A DNA stretch of 64,000 nucleotides from CAMAVH01 sp046297835 (GCA_046297835.1 JBKBHI010000004.1:186001-250000), one strand, 5' to 3'. Counted from the stretch's first letter, positions 17,042 through 25,753 are shown. Translations and numbers: made by a program. The notes: generated by a model not told the origin, from the sequence alone.

Positions 17042-17356
17042 ATGTCGATTTTCGGCGATGCGATCGATGATCTTTTTGCCGATCCCAATCTGACGCAGCA
17101 AGCTGTCTGGCGAGCGGGCGGATCTGGCGTGCCGGTAACGGCGCCGATCATCCTGCACCGGCCGGATCGAACGGCGAGCTTCGGCGAGACACGCATCTGG
17201 ACCGCGACAGTAGCGCTCGACGTGCGGACGGCGGACGCGCCGCTCCTCGCCGAGGGAGATGAGTTCGAGATCGACGGCGACACGTTCGTCGTCCAGGGCG
17301 AGCCCCTGCGCGACGCCGAGCGTCTGATCTGGACGGCCGAGGTCATTCGCGCATGA
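17042..17356 (+). CDS. Head-tail joining protein, gpFII-like
   Basis: A 104-residue beta-rich protein (SIFGDAIDDLFADPNLTQQAVWRAGG, then DTFVVQGEPLRDAERLIWTAEV) of FII size and position. It would sit on the head completion protein and receive the tail. GGAG lies about 9 bases before the ATG. It is the first phage gene after the reverse-strand metal cassette, so its transcription must come through that cassette or from a promoter near 17.0 kb. Confidence 0.8.
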   Translation: MSIFGDAIDDLFADPNLTQQAVWRAGGSGVPVTAPIILHRPDRTASFGETRIWTATVALDVRTADAPLLAEGDEFEIDGDTFVVQGEPLRDAERLIWTAEVIRA

Positions 17357-18006
17357 GGCTGACGGCAGCACTGGGAGGCAGCCTCAAGGAGATGATGGCG
17401 GCCGAGATGAAGGCTGCGGAACGCGCCGTCACGTCCGGCGTGCAGGCGGCAACGAATGGGCTGAAGTCGGATCTGCGCAGTCAAATCGTTGCGGCCGGGC
17501 TCGGACCCCGGCTCGCCCGGACCTGGCGCGGTGAGGTTTACCCAAAGGGCCAGATGAGCATCGGGGCGGCCGGTCTGGTCTGGTCCAAGGCGCCCGGCAT
17601 CGTCCGCATCTACGAGGACGGGGCGACCATCCGCTCGACCCGGGGGCTGTATCTCGCGATCCCGACGCCGGCAGCCGGTAAATACGGCGATGGCGGCGCC
17701 AAGATCACCCCGGGCGGCTGGGAGCGGCGGACCGGCCAGAGGCTACGCTTCATTTATCGCCGCGGCGCAGCCTCGCTGCTGGTTGCCGACAACATGCGGG
17801 CACGGAGCGGCAAGCGTGGCGGTTTCGCGAAGGCCAGCGCCGCGGCCCTGCGCAGCGGGCGCGGTCTCGCAAGCGTGCCGATCTTCTTCCTGGTGCCGCA
17901 AGTCAGCTTCCAGAAGCGCCTCGATGTTTCCGGGGCGTCGACGAAGTGGATCAGGGCTCTGCCCGCCATGGTCGTCGGCAACTGGCAAAAAGGCCGGGAC
18001 GCGTAA
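17353..18006 (+). CDS. DUF6441-like minor tail / head-tail protein
   Basis: A 217-residue basic protein overlapping the FII-like gene by 4 bases. Recognisable parts are LARTWRGEVYPKGQMSIGAAGLVWSKAPGIVRIYEDGATIRSTRGLYLAIPTP in the middle and FFLVPQVSFQKRLDV near the end. I match it to DUF6441, found at the gpZ position in alphaproteobacterial siphophages. It likely takes part in tail completion. Confidence 0.8.
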   Translation: MRLTAALGGSLKEMMAAEMKAAERAVTSGVQAATNGLKSDLRSQIVAAGLGPRLARTWRGEVYPKGQMSIGAAGLVWSKAPGIVRIYEDGATIRSTRGLYLAIPTPAAGKYGDGGAKITPGGWERRTGQRLRFIYRRGAASLLVADNMRARSGKRGGFAKASAAALRSGRGLASVPIFFLVPQVSFQKRLDVSGASTKWIRALPAMVVGNWQKGRDA

Positions 18007-18008
18007 AT

Positions 18009-18440
18009 TTGTCTTCGCATCGCGAACAGGTCCTGGCGGCGCTGCTGAGTGCGCTGGAGACGATGTCCGGCCCGACCGTGCGCCGCAACGAGCCGCTGCC
18101 CGAGAAGCTGCCGGCCGGCGGTCTCGTCATGCTGCGCGACGGCGAGCTCGGCGAACCGGAGATCCTGTTGTCGCCGCTCTCTTATATATGGCGGCACCGC
18201 GCGATCATCGAGGCGGTGGTGAGCGGCGCAACGGCGGCGTCCCGCGACGGGGCGCTGGACGGTCTTCTCACGGCCGTCGACGACGGGATCGCCGGCACTC
18301 CAACGCTCGGCGGTCTGGTCGACTGGATCGAGATCGGCTCGCCCAGCTTCGAGACCCTGGCGGTCGAAGGTGCGGCCCCGCTCAAGGGCGCCACCATACC
18401 GATCACCCTGCATTACGCGACGTCGTCGCCCCTGTCCTGA
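18009..18440 (+). CDS. Minor tail protein, gpU-like tail terminator
   Basis: Probably starts with TTG at 18009, just after the previous stop; an ATG at 18063 is the alternative. The 143-residue protein begins with a helix (SSHREQVLAALLSALETM) and then alternates strands (EILLSPLSYIWRHRAIIEAVV, IDWIEIGSPSFETLAVEGAAPLKGATIPITLHYAT), as in gpU-type tail terminators that stop tube growth. Its position before the tube gene fits. Confidence 0.7.
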   Translation: MSSHREQVLAALLSALETMSGPTVRRNEPLPEKLPAGGLVMLRDGELGEPEILLSPLSYIWRHRAIIEAVVSGATAASRDGALDGLLTAVDDGIAGTPTLGGLVDWIEIGSPSFETLAVEGAAPLKGATIPITLHYATSSPLS

Positions 18441-18455
18441 CCTTGGGAGGCTTTC

Positions 18456-19394
18456 ATGGCACTTGGCTTTGGCGCCAATGCGCGGTTTCTGGCCGCGTTC
18501 GAATCGACCTATGGCACGCCGCCGGCGGGCGGCTACACCGCCGTGCAGCTTGCCCGTTATGGCATCGCCGCCAAACAGAACCTGCTCGGCAACGATCTGC
18601 TGGGCACCGGGCGCGATCCCGCGGCCCCGGTGCTGGGCGCGGTCAATGTCGACGGCGACCTGGTGGTGCCGCTCGATGCGCGCTCGACCGGCTTCTGGCT
18701 GAAGCTGCTGCTGGGCGCTCCGACCACGACCGGGACCGGTCCCTACAGCCATAGCTTCGTCTCCGGCGAGGCATCGCTCCCGAGCCTGGCGATCCAGGCC
18801 GCCAATCCCGATGTGCCGCTGTTTCGAACCCATAGCGGGGTGCGCATCGACAGCGCTGCGATCCGTTTCGAGCGCGAGGGCCTGCCGGCGGCGACGCTGG
18901 CCTGTGTCGCGCGCGGCGAAGCGACCGACGCGGGCTTGCGCGACGCGGCGCCTGGGCAATACGCACCGCTGCGCTTCGGCCCCTTCATGGGCCAGATCGA
19001 GAAAGACGGCGCCACGCTGGGACGGGTGGTCTCGGCCGAGTTCACCTATTCCAACAACCTCGACCGGATCGAGACCATCCGCTCGGACGGGCTGATCGAC
19101 AGCGTCGAACCGACGGTGGCGTCCTGCACCGGCTCGATCACTGTGCGTTTCGATGGCACCGCCCTGTTCGACGCGGCCACGGCCGGAACGGCGCTGGCGC
19201 TGGAGTTCGGTTATGTCCGCGATGCCGGCGCCAGCCTGCTGTTCGCGGTCCACGAGGCTTATCTCTCTCGTCCTGGTCTCGCCATCGAGGGCCCGGCCGG
19301 CATCCAGGCGACCTTCGAGTTCCAGGCGGCGCGTAACGAGGCGGCGGGCCGGATGCTGACCGCGACCCTGATTAATGACGTGGAGGAATACTGA
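18456..19394 (+). CDS. Phage tail tube protein
   Basis: A 312-residue beta-rich protein (ALGFGANARFLAAFESTYGTPPAGGY at the start, SVEPTVASCTGSITVRFDGTALFDAA near 220-245, ATFEFQAARNEAAGRMLTATLIND at the end). This is the family of tube-forming proteins standing where lambda gpV is found. Subunits stack into the hollow tail. AGG lies upstream of the ATG, and the stop overlaps the chaperone start by one base. Confidence 0.88.
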   Translation: MALGFGANARFLAAFESTYGTPPAGGYTAVQLARYGIAAKQNLLGNDLLGTGRDPAAPVLGAVNVDGDLVVPLDARSTGFWLKLLLGAPTTTGTGPYSHSFVSGEASLPSLAIQAANPDVPLFRTHSGVRIDSAAIRFEREGLPAATLACVARGEATDAGLRDAAPGQYAPLRFGPFMGQIEKDGATLGRVVSAEFTYSNNLDRIETIRSDGLIDSVEPTVASCTGSITVRFDGTALFDAATAGTALALEFGYVRDAGASLLFAVHEAYLSRPGLAIEGPAGIQATFEFQAARNEAAGRMLTATLINDVEEY

Positions 19395-19765
19395 TGCTGC
19401 GGCTCGATCTGAAGCGCGAGCCCGTCTGGCTCGAACTCGGTCATGGCGTGCGCTTGCAGGTTCGTCCCTGCACCACGGCCCTGATGATGGCCGCCCGTGT
19501 CGCTGCCGCCCGGGAGGCATCCGTCCAGGAGGCCGATGACCGTGACGGTGTCGGAGGTGCGGGCGAGCGAACGGCGATACTCATCAAGACGCTCGGCAAG
19601 CTCGCCGGCCTGGTGTGGGAAGGTGTCGGCGATGCCAAGGGCAAGGCTGCGCCGCTCACGCCCGAGGGCGTCGAAGCCCTGCTCGATCTCTGGCCGATGG
19701 CCGAGGCCTTCGAGCGTCTTTATCTCGCGCCGGCGCTGTTGCTGGATCAGGAAAAAAACGCCTGA
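19394..19765 (+). CDS. Tail assembly chaperone, short form (gpG-like)
   Basis: A 123-residue helical protein reading MLRLDLKREPVWLELGHGVRLQVRP at the start and ending LLLDQEKNA. It binds the tape measure during tail assembly. Just before its stop is the slippery heptamer A AAA AAC at 19753-19759, so a fraction of ribosomes should continue into the -1 frame and make the longer form. Confidence 0.85.
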   Translation: MLRLDLKREPVWLELGHGVRLQVRPCTTALMMAARVAAAREASVQEADDRDGVGGAGERTAILIKTLGKLAGLVWEGVGDAKGKAAPLTPEGVEALLDLWPMAEAFERLYLAPALLLDQEKNA

Positions 19766-20079
19766 CGGCCCGCTGCCGCTGGCATTTCGGCGGCGGGCCG
19801 GAGTATTGCGCGGCTTGTGCCGGGGACTGCCCGGACTGTCCCTATCTTGCGCATGAGCCGCTGAGCTTTGAGGGCTGGCAGGTCTGGGACGTGATGCTGC
19901 GTTGCGCCGGACAGCTGCGTCTGGTTCCGGGGGCCGCAATCGGCATCGATCTCAATGCCTGCTTTGGCATGGGCGCCGGCCTCGGCTACGACCCGACCGC
20001 CCTGGCCGAACTCCTGCCGGCCGCCGAAGCCGGGATGGTTGCCGGATTCAACGAACGAATGAAGAGCGATGGCCGCTGA
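19394..20079 (+). CDS. Tail assembly chaperone, -1 frameshift fusion (gpGT-like)
   Basis: Slipping back one base on A AAA AAC (19753-19759) joins codon 122 to CGC at 19759 and continues to the stop at 20079, giving a 228-residue product (…DQEKKRLTARC…). The -1 frame after the slip is clean coding sequence with no good start of its own: WHFGGGPEYCAACAGDCPDC, then HEPLSFEGWQVWDVMLRC and PTALAELLPAAEAGMVAGF. The added part carries a compact CxxCxxxCxxC cluster that could bind zinc. This matches the conserved gpG/gpGT arrangement of long-tailed phages. Confidence 0.87.
19753..19759 (+). other. Programmed -1 ribosomal slippery site A AAA AAC
   Basis: The heptamer is in the correct zero-frame phase (GA A AAA AAC GCC TGA), 3 bases before the zero-frame stop, and the frame entered is open for over 100 codons. 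A GC-rich stretch downstream could fold to stimulate slipping. Confidence 0.88.
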
Positions 20080-22618
20080 ACGCAATCTATCCGTCCGCCT
20101 TGCCGTCATCGACGGCGGCAAGGTCCGGGCCGAGCTGCGCGATGTGGGCGAGACCGGCGAGCGGTCGCTGAAGCGCATCGAGCAGTCGGCCCGTCCGGCA
20201 TCGCGGGCGCTGCAGGCGCTGGACGGCGCGGCCGGCGAGGTCCGGGGCTCGCTGGAAGCCACGGCGGGCCGCCTCGGCCCTCTCGGGGCGGCGCTCACCC
20301 GGCTCGGTCCCGCCGGTCTCATGGCGGGCGCCGCGCTCGGCGGGATCGTGTTCGGTCTCAAGGCCAGCCTCGAAGCGGCGGCCGAGGCGGAAGCTTCCTA
20401 TCGCCGGCTCGAAGCCGTGCTCAAGGCGACCGGCGACGCGTCAGGTCTGACGGCCGGCCAGATCGCGAACTTTGCCGAAGAGATGGAAGCGGCAACGCTG
20501 GCCAGCGCCGAGAGCGTCATGGACGCGGCCTCGATCCTGGCCACCTTCCGCTCGGTCGCGGGCGACACCTTTACCCGGGCCTTGCGCCTGGCGCAGGATC
20601 TGGCGGCGGTGTTCGGCCAGGACTTGCGCGGCTCGGCCGTCCAACTCGGCAAGGCGCTCGAAGACCCGGTCGAGGGCATCAACGCGCTGCGCCGCGTCGG
20701 CGTCAGCTTCACCGCGAGCCAGCGCGACCTGATCGCGAGCCTGGTCGAGACCGGCCAGACGGCGGCGGCGCAGAAGGTCATTCTCGATGCGCTGGAACAG
20801 CAGGTCGGCGGCGCCGGCGCGGCGGAAGCGACCGGTCTGACCGGCGCGGCCAACCGGCTGTCGGATGCCTGGGGCAACCTTCTGAAAGAAATCGGCAAGA
20901 CACCGGTCGCGGCCGGGCTCGCCGAGGGCGCGCTCGACGTTCTGGCACGCGCGCTGGACGGGTGGCGGCGCGTCATCGCCGACGATCCGATCTCCGAGCG
21001 CATCGTCGCGGCCAACCGTTCTCTGATCGAAGCCGAAAACCGTCTTGACCGCATGCGCAGCGCCGCCGGCGCGCGGGCGGGCGCCACGGCCATCATCGCC
21101 ATTCGTCAGCAGGAGGCCCGGGTTGCCTATCTGAGATCGCAGGTCGAGGGGTTGATCGCCGAAGCCCGGGCCGCAGCCGAACGGTTCGATCAAGAGCAGC
21201 GGCGTGTCGAAGACGGACAACGGGCGGCGCAAGGAGAGCGCCGGACGGAGTTGCTTGCCGGCCAGCGCAAGGCGCTCGACGCGGCGATTGCCAAGCTCGT
21301 CGACGATCCGGCACAGCGTATTGCCGCGGTCAACAAGGAGTTGCAAGAAACGCGGCGGCGGCTCGAAGCCTTGCGCGCGCCGGGCGAGAACGATCCGCAG
21401 GTCGACGCCTCGATCGGCCGCGCCGAAGAGCTGGCGCGCCGTCGCATCGCCGCCATCGAAAAGCCGGCGCGCGAGGCGGCCGAACGGATGGCTGCTGCCG
21501 ACGCCAAGGCCATGGCTGATCTCGAACGCCAGATTGTCGGCCTCACCGACAAGCGTCGCGCCTTCATCGAGCAGGCTCAGGCGCGGCTGTCGGAGGGCGC
21601 GAACGAGGCCCAGCGCGCCGAAGTCGAGCGGCTGGCCGCGGCCCTGTTCGACCAGAAGCAGGCGATTGAGGATCTCAACGCCGCCCTGGAGCGCGAGCAG
21701 AAGCTGTTCGACGAGGGCCACCGCGTCATGGAGGCCAACCGGACGGCGCTGGAGAGCTACGGGGCGGAGGTCGAGCGGCTCGATCGGCTGCTCGCCGCCG
21801 GCGCTATCGATGCCGAGACCTACGCCCGGGCGATCGCCCGGGCCGAACAAGACAAGCTCGACGCGTCGACCGCCTGGCGCGACGGCGCGCTGCGCGCGCT
21901 CCGCGACTATGTGCGGGAATCGGAGAATGCCGCACGCAACGCCGAGCGGGCGATGACCGGCGCGCTCCGGGCCGGCGAGGACGCTTTCGTCAAATGGGCG
22001 ACCACCGGCAAGCTCTCGGCGGCGGACCTGTTCAACACCATTGCTGAGGAGGCGCTCCGAGCCGCCTATCGAATTGCCCTGGTGAAACCGCTCGGCGGGC
22101 TGTTCGAGGGGATATTCTCCTCGATTGGGAGCTCCATCGCCGGCAGCCTGTTCAGCGGCGGAACATCATCCCCGGCCGGTGGCTTTCCTTCGCCGGGACC
22201 GGTGATGGTGGCGCATCGGGGCGGCGTCATCGGTCACGACCCGCTGCCGCGCCGTCTTGTCGATGAAGGATCGTTCGCCGATGCGCGGCGCTTCCATGGC
22301 GGCGGCCTGGTCGGCAATGAGGTGCCGATCATCGCCCGGCGCGGCGAAGGCGTCTTCACGCCCGAGCAGATGCGGGCGCTGGCGCCGGCCTCCGGCGAGC
22401 GGCCGGTGGTCAATGTGGCGGTGAACGTCCGCAACGCGGCGCCCGGCACGGAGGCGACCGCCGATTGGCGGCGTGAGGGCAACGGCAATCTCACACTGGA
22501 CATCATGATCGAGCAGGTCGAAGGCCGCATTGCCCGCAATGTCGGGCGCGGCGAAGGCATCGCGCCGACGCTGGAACGCCGCTACGGACTCAATCCGGCG
22601 GCGGGGGCCTATCGATGA
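20069..22618 (+). CDS. Tail tape measure protein
   Basis: 849 residues. A hydrophobic segment near residues 70-105 (LGPLGAALTRLGPAGLMAGAALGGIVFGLKAS) is followed by long coiled coils (about 300-600) and a C-terminal domain of the lambda tape-measure type (EDAFVKWATTGKLSAADLFNTIAEEALRAAYRIALVKPLGGLF), then a glycine-rich end. Family rule of about 0.15 nm per residue would predict a tail of roughly 125 nm (inference). It overlaps the GT frame by 11 bases, which couples expression. Confidence 0.95.
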   Translation: MAAERNLSVRLAVIDGGKVRAELRDVGETGERSLKRIEQSARPASRALQALDGAAGEVRGSLEATAGRLGPLGAALTRLGPAGLMAGAALGGIVFGLKASLEAAAEAEASYRRLEAVLKATGDASGLTAGQIANFAEEMEAATLASAESVMDAASILATFRSVAGDTFTRALRLAQDLAAVFGQDLRGSAVQLGKALEDPVEGINALRRVGVSFTASQRDLIASLVETGQTAAAQKVILDALEQQVGGAGAAEATGLTGAANRLSDAWGNLLKEIGKTPVAAGLAEGALDVLARALDGWRRVIADDPISERIVAANRSLIEAENRLDRMRSAAGARAGATAIIAIRQQEARVAYLRSQVEGLIAEARAAAERFDQEQRRVEDGQRAAQGERRTELLAGQRKALDAAIAKLVDDPAQRIAAVNKELQETRRRLEALRAPGENDPQVDASIGRAEELARRRIAAIEKPAREAAERMAAADAKAMADLERQIVGLTDKRRAFIEQAQARLSEGANEAQRAEVERLAAALFDQKQAIEDLNAALEREQKLFDEGHRVMEANRTALESYGAEVERLDRLLAAGAIDAETYARAIARAEQDKLDASTAWRDGALRALRDYVRESENAARNAERAMTGALRAGEDAFVKWATTGKLSAADLFNTIAEEALRAAYRIALVKPLGGLFEGIFSSIGSSIAGSLFSGGTSSPAGGFPSPGPVMVAHRGGVIGHDPLPRRLVDEGSFADARRFHGGGLVGNEVPIIARRGEGVFTPEQMRALAPASGERPVVNVAVNVRNAAPGTEATADWRREGNGNLTLDIMIEQVEGRIARNVGRGEGIAPTLERRYGLNPAAGAYR

Positions 22619-23094
22619 CTATCTCCTGGCCCGGCACGCTGCCGCTGCCGACCATCGAGGGCTACGGCGTCCATCCGGGCGAAGCGATCCTTCGCACCGA
22701 TATGGAGGCGGGTCCGGCCCGCCAGCGTCGCCGGTTCACGCAGGTGCCGAGCCGCATCTCCGTGCGTTGGATCTTGCGCCGGGATCAGTTCGCCTTGTTC
22801 GAGGCCTGGTATCGCTGGCACGCCAAGGAAGGTGGCGCGTGGTTCGACATCGACCTCCTTGGCGGCGTCGGGCTCACGGCCCATGAGGCCAGGTTCACGC
22901 GCCAGTTCGAAGCGCGGATCAGATCCGGCGTTCTCTGGGAAGTGACGTCGGAGCTGGAAATCCGCGAGCGGCCGGTATTGAGCGAGGAAGGACTGGCCAT
23001 CGCGCTCGACTCCGATCTTGCGGCTCTCTTCGCAAGCATCGAGCGGTTGCACGGCTACGTGCACGGCACGCTGCCCGGCCCTCACAGCTGGTAG
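22615..23094 (+). CDS. Tail-tip associated protein, 159 aa (family not recognised)
   Basis: Overlaps the tape measure stop (ATGA). A beta-rich protein with EAGPARQRRRFTQVPSRISVRWILRRDQFALFEAWYRWHAKEGGAWFDIDLLGG and FTRQFEARIRSGVLWEVTSELEI, resembling distal tail or gpM-like proteins that follow tape measure genes in siphophages of alphaproteobacteria. A structural role at the tail tip is inferred from position. Confidence 0.7.
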   Translation: MTISWPGTLPLPTIEGYGVHPGEAILRTDMEAGPARQRRRFTQVPSRISVRWILRRDQFALFEAWYRWHAKEGGAWFDIDLLGGVGLTAHEARFTRQFEARIRSGVLWEVTSELEIRERPVLSEEGLAIALDSDLAALFASIERLHGYVHGTLPGPHSW

Positions 23095-23100
23095 AAACCC

Positions 23101-24291
23101 ATGTCTCTGCAAACCGATCTTCAGGCGGCGGTCGACAAGGCGCAGGCCGCGAGCGGCAAGCTGCACGACGTCGTCAACGGCGACGCGGCATCGACCGTCG
23201 CGACCGAGTCCGGCCCCGTCAAGACCGTGGCCAAGGCCATCGCCGACATCGAAGCGGACATCGACGCCAGTCGCGCCGAGCTCGATCAGAAGGTTGCGGA
23301 CGCCGCCGGCAGCGCCACGGCGGCCGATACCGCACGGACTGCGGCGGAAACTGCGCGGGATGCCGCGGAGCTTGCCCAGGTCGGCGCGGAAACCGCCGAG
23401 ATCGCCGCTGTGGTGGCAGAGACCGGCGCCGTGGACGCGCGGGCGGCTGCTGAGGCAGCTCGTGACGCGGCGAGCGCGAGCGCCAGCGACGCGGCGGCGA
23501 GTGAGACGGCTTCCGCCGCTTCCGAGATCAATGCAGCCAGTAGTGCCGGTGCGGCGGCTTCGTCCGAAGCGAGCGCTTCGGCGAGCGCCTACCTTGCAAC
23601 CTCGAAGGCGGCAGAGGCAGCCAGCAGTGCCGACGCAGCCTCGGGCTCGGCTTCTTCAGCCGCTGCCAGCGCGTCGGAAGCGAGCGGCGCCGCCGCCTCG
23701 TTGAATCTCCCGACCGCCACCGGGGAGGGCGGACGGTATCTACGTCAGAAAACCGATGAGACGGGGCTCGAATATGCCGAGGTCAATCTTGCCAGCCGGG
23801 TCGCCAAGAGCGGCGACACCATGTCGGGCGACCTCGCCGTCCCGAACCTGATCGCGAGCGGCAGCGTCCGCTCGGGTGCGACGGGCGATAGTGCCCGCGC
23901 CACGGGCTTTGCGATCGCCGACGGCACCGACATCGGCGAGCTCAACCGCTCCAACCAGTACTACGACGATCGCATCAACAACTGCACAGGCTATCTGCCT
24001 GGCGGCAATTGCCTGGGCGATCCGCAGTGGACGCCGCCCGACGGCAACTGGTGGACCTGGGGGCTTGGGTTCGGGGCCGGCAATCCCAGCGGTTTTGACT
24101 TCGCCGGCGGTTCCAGCGTCTCCTATCAGGCAGTGTCGGTCGGCTTCGTCTATGCCGGCTATGCCTTGGCGGCCGACGAGATCGGCGGCGGCGAGTACCG
24201 GCGCAATTACAACAACTGCAATTGCGGCGCTTTCAACTGCTATTCGAACTGCAATTGTAACTGCGACTGCAATTGCGATTGCAACTGCTGA
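23101..24291 (+). CDS. Tail fibre-like protein with Cys-rich (Asn/Asp-Cys repeat) C-terminus
   Basis: 396 residues. Residues 1-60 are a short N-terminal region. About 60-205 are Ala/Ser/Glu heptad-like repeats typical of side-tail-fibre stalks, and near 230 is the fibre repeat KSGDTMSGDL. Then comes a Gly/Trp/Tyr-rich tip (PPDGNWWTWGLGFGAGNPSGF). The last 24 residues hold 10 cysteines, mostly alternating with Asn or Asp (NCNCDCNCDCNC end). Two further cysteines occur near 295-305. Directly downstream are an unknown protein, a 2OG-Fe(II)-type oxygenase and a radical SAM/SPASM enzyme, so the tail is a likely modification substrate. No other protein in the window has such a tail. Confidence 0.82.
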   Translation: MSLQTDLQAAVDKAQAASGKLHDVVNGDAASTVATESGPVKTVAKAIADIEADIDASRAELDQKVADAAGSATAADTARTAAETARDAAELAQVGAETAEIAAVVAETGAVDARAAAEAARDAASASASDAAASETASAASEINAASSAGAAASSEASASASAYLATSKAAEAASSADAASGSASSAAASASEASGAAASLNLPTATGEGGRYLRQKTDETGLEYAEVNLASRVAKSGDTMSGDLAVPNLIASGSVRSGATGDSARATGFAIADGTDIGELNRSNQYYDDRINNCTGYLPGGNCLGDPQWTPPDGNWWTWGLGFGAGNPSGFDFAGGSSVSYQAVSVGFVYAGYALAADEIGGGEYRRNYNNCNCGAFNCYSNCNCNCDCNCDCNC

Positions 24292-24305
24292 GACCGCACA
24301 GGGCC

Positions 24306-25115
24306 ATGAACATCTACCAAATTAACCGAAAGCTGATGCCGGCAAGCAGCGTCTGTCGGATCGGCAAGAGGCGGCTGAAACTCGATGTGGCCTGGCCGGG
24401 CGGCGACAAACACATCAGCCGCGACGACGATCTGAGCGAGGTTATCGAAAAATACGCCGAGGATCATGGCTGCATCGCACTGTGCTACAGCCCGAAGTTT
24501 CCCGACGAGCTGATCTGGCATGAGACCACCCGGTTCTCCTATGCCGAACGGATGCCGTCGAACCGGTCCTATACGTCGATCATGGAAATCGGCCTGTCGG
24601 TGAACGATACGCCGAACGCTCGGGGTCGTCACAATGCGGCGTCCCCGGCCTGGGTGCTCAAGCAGCGTCTCGGTGCGACGCCGTTCCTCTATCTGCTGAC
24701 GCCGGTGCGCGGTTGCTCGGTTGAGGATGCCATTGTGGTGTTTCATGGCGCGGATAACGAGCCGGGAACGCCCGAGAAGAATCGCACCACGCATGATATT
24801 CTTGTCGATGGAAAAAGGACCAGCCCGCCGCCGCTGCCATCCTTGAAGATGTTTCTGGAGACCTGGCTGCCGATCGGCATCGATGGCCCCGGTCAGATCG
24901 ACGCGACCACCAGCGCCGACTTCCATATTGCCGCGCCGGAAGGGGCGACGGTGCATCTGGAGGCGACGGCAGGCATCATCAACCGATCGCAGGCGCGCAA
25001 CGGACAGAGGTTTACGCTCGACACGCGCGGGCTTGATGCGGGCGACCACATCGAAATCAGGGCCGGTTACAAGTTCTGGTCGGGCGTCAGCTCTAAGACC
25101 ATCGTGCTGATATGA
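24306..25115 (+). CDS. Unrecognised protein in the fibre-modification cassette, 269 aa
   Basis: The start ATG at 24306 lies 14 bases after the fibre stop. The N-terminal two-thirds are mixed alpha/beta (CRIGKRRLKLDVAWPGG, EVIEKYAEDHGCIALCYSPKFPDELIWHETTRFSYAERMP), followed by VFHGADNEPGTPEKNRTTHDILVDGK and a C-terminal beta-sandwich-like segment (FHIAAPEGATVHLEATAGIINRSQ...IEIRAGYKFWSGVSSKTIVLI). I recognise no family. The 4-base overlap with the oxygenase suggests a shared role, perhaps a fibre partner, adaptor or substrate-recognition protein. Confidence 0.7.
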   Translation: MNIYQINRKLMPASSVCRIGKRRLKLDVAWPGGDKHISRDDDLSEVIEKYAEDHGCIALCYSPKFPDELIWHETTRFSYAERMPSNRSYTSIMEIGLSVNDTPNARGRHNAASPAWVLKQRLGATPFLYLLTPVRGCSVEDAIVVFHGADNEPGTPEKNRTTHDILVDGKRTSPPPLPSLKMFLETWLPIGIDGPGQIDATTSADFHIAAPEGATVHLEATAGIINRSQARNGQRFTLDTRGLDAGDHIEIRAGYKFWSGVSSKTIVLI

Positions 25116-25744
25116 CGGCGCTGGCGCTCTGGCCGACCAACATCTGGTCGGAAAACCTCCTGGCGCAGATCGGCACAGATGGGCTCGATGCCCTCGTCGC
25201 CATCGGCGACGAATACGAGCGCGCCCATCCCGAGGCCCACGTTCCGGCGGCGATGCGTCATGGTCCGGAGGTCACCTACAACCTCCTGCTCGATGCGCGT
25301 CCCGAACCGGCAGCGTTCAAGGCCATTCTCGCCGATCGCATGCGGCAACTGGCGGTGAATGAGGGGTTTCTGGAAATACCGCCCTTCGAGGCCGTCTGCA
25401 CCCTGCGCCGCTTCGGACCGGGCGAATACGCCAAACCTCACAACCACAGAAGCGTCGATTATGTCGCTGTCCTGTGGCTGGCGCTCGAGGTCACCGACGA
25501 TCGCCGCGACAGGCACCAGACTCCTGCCGGGAGCCGTCTGCATCTGATCGACCCGATCGCGGCCCGGTCGCGGTTCATGAACCACACCATGTTGCGCGCG
25601 ATCCGGCCGGTACCCGGTCTCTTCGTCATCCATCCGGCCCATATCTTCCACACCAGCGAGGTCAATCTCGGGGCCGAGGATACCGTCGCCCTGGTGACCA
25701 ACATCCGCGTGGTCGATCCGACCCGGATCTACGCCCCACTGTAG
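25112..25744 (+). CDS. Putative 2OG-Fe(II) oxygenase (phage type)
   Basis: A 210-residue double-stranded beta-helix protein: FGPGEYAKPHNHRSVDYVAVLWLAL supplies His110/His112, and VPGLFVIHPAHIFHTSEVN supplies the distal His180, followed by the strand TVALVTNIRV. The pattern resembles the 2OG-FeII_Oxy_5 group found in phages. Such enzymes hydroxylate protein or nucleic-acid residues using 2-oxoglutarate and O2. Here it is placed between a Cys-rich fibre and a radical SAM enzyme. Identification rests on motif spacing, so it is less certain than its neighbour. Confidence 0.72.
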   Translation: MTALALWPTNIWSENLLAQIGTDGLDALVAIGDEYERAHPEAHVPAAMRHGPEVTYNLLLDARPEPAAFKAILADRMRQLAVNEGFLEIPPFEAVCTLRRFGPGEYAKPHNHRSVDYVAVLWLALEVTDDRRDRHQTPAGSRLHLIDPIAARSRFMNHTMLRAIRPVPGLFVIHPAHIFHTSEVNLGAEDTVALVTNIRVVDPTRIYAPL

Positions 25745-25753
25745 AGAAAACCC

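Noticed and set aside
17754..19520. A 588-codon minus-strand frame opposite tail genes
   Set aside because: Antisense shadow of the DUF6441, gpU-like and tail tube genes; no motif and no ribosome-binding site.
23101..24291. Diversity-generating retroelement target at the fibre end
   Set aside because: No reverse transcriptase, template repeat or adenine-biased variable region was seen nearby; the repeats are simple Asn/Asp-Cys units.
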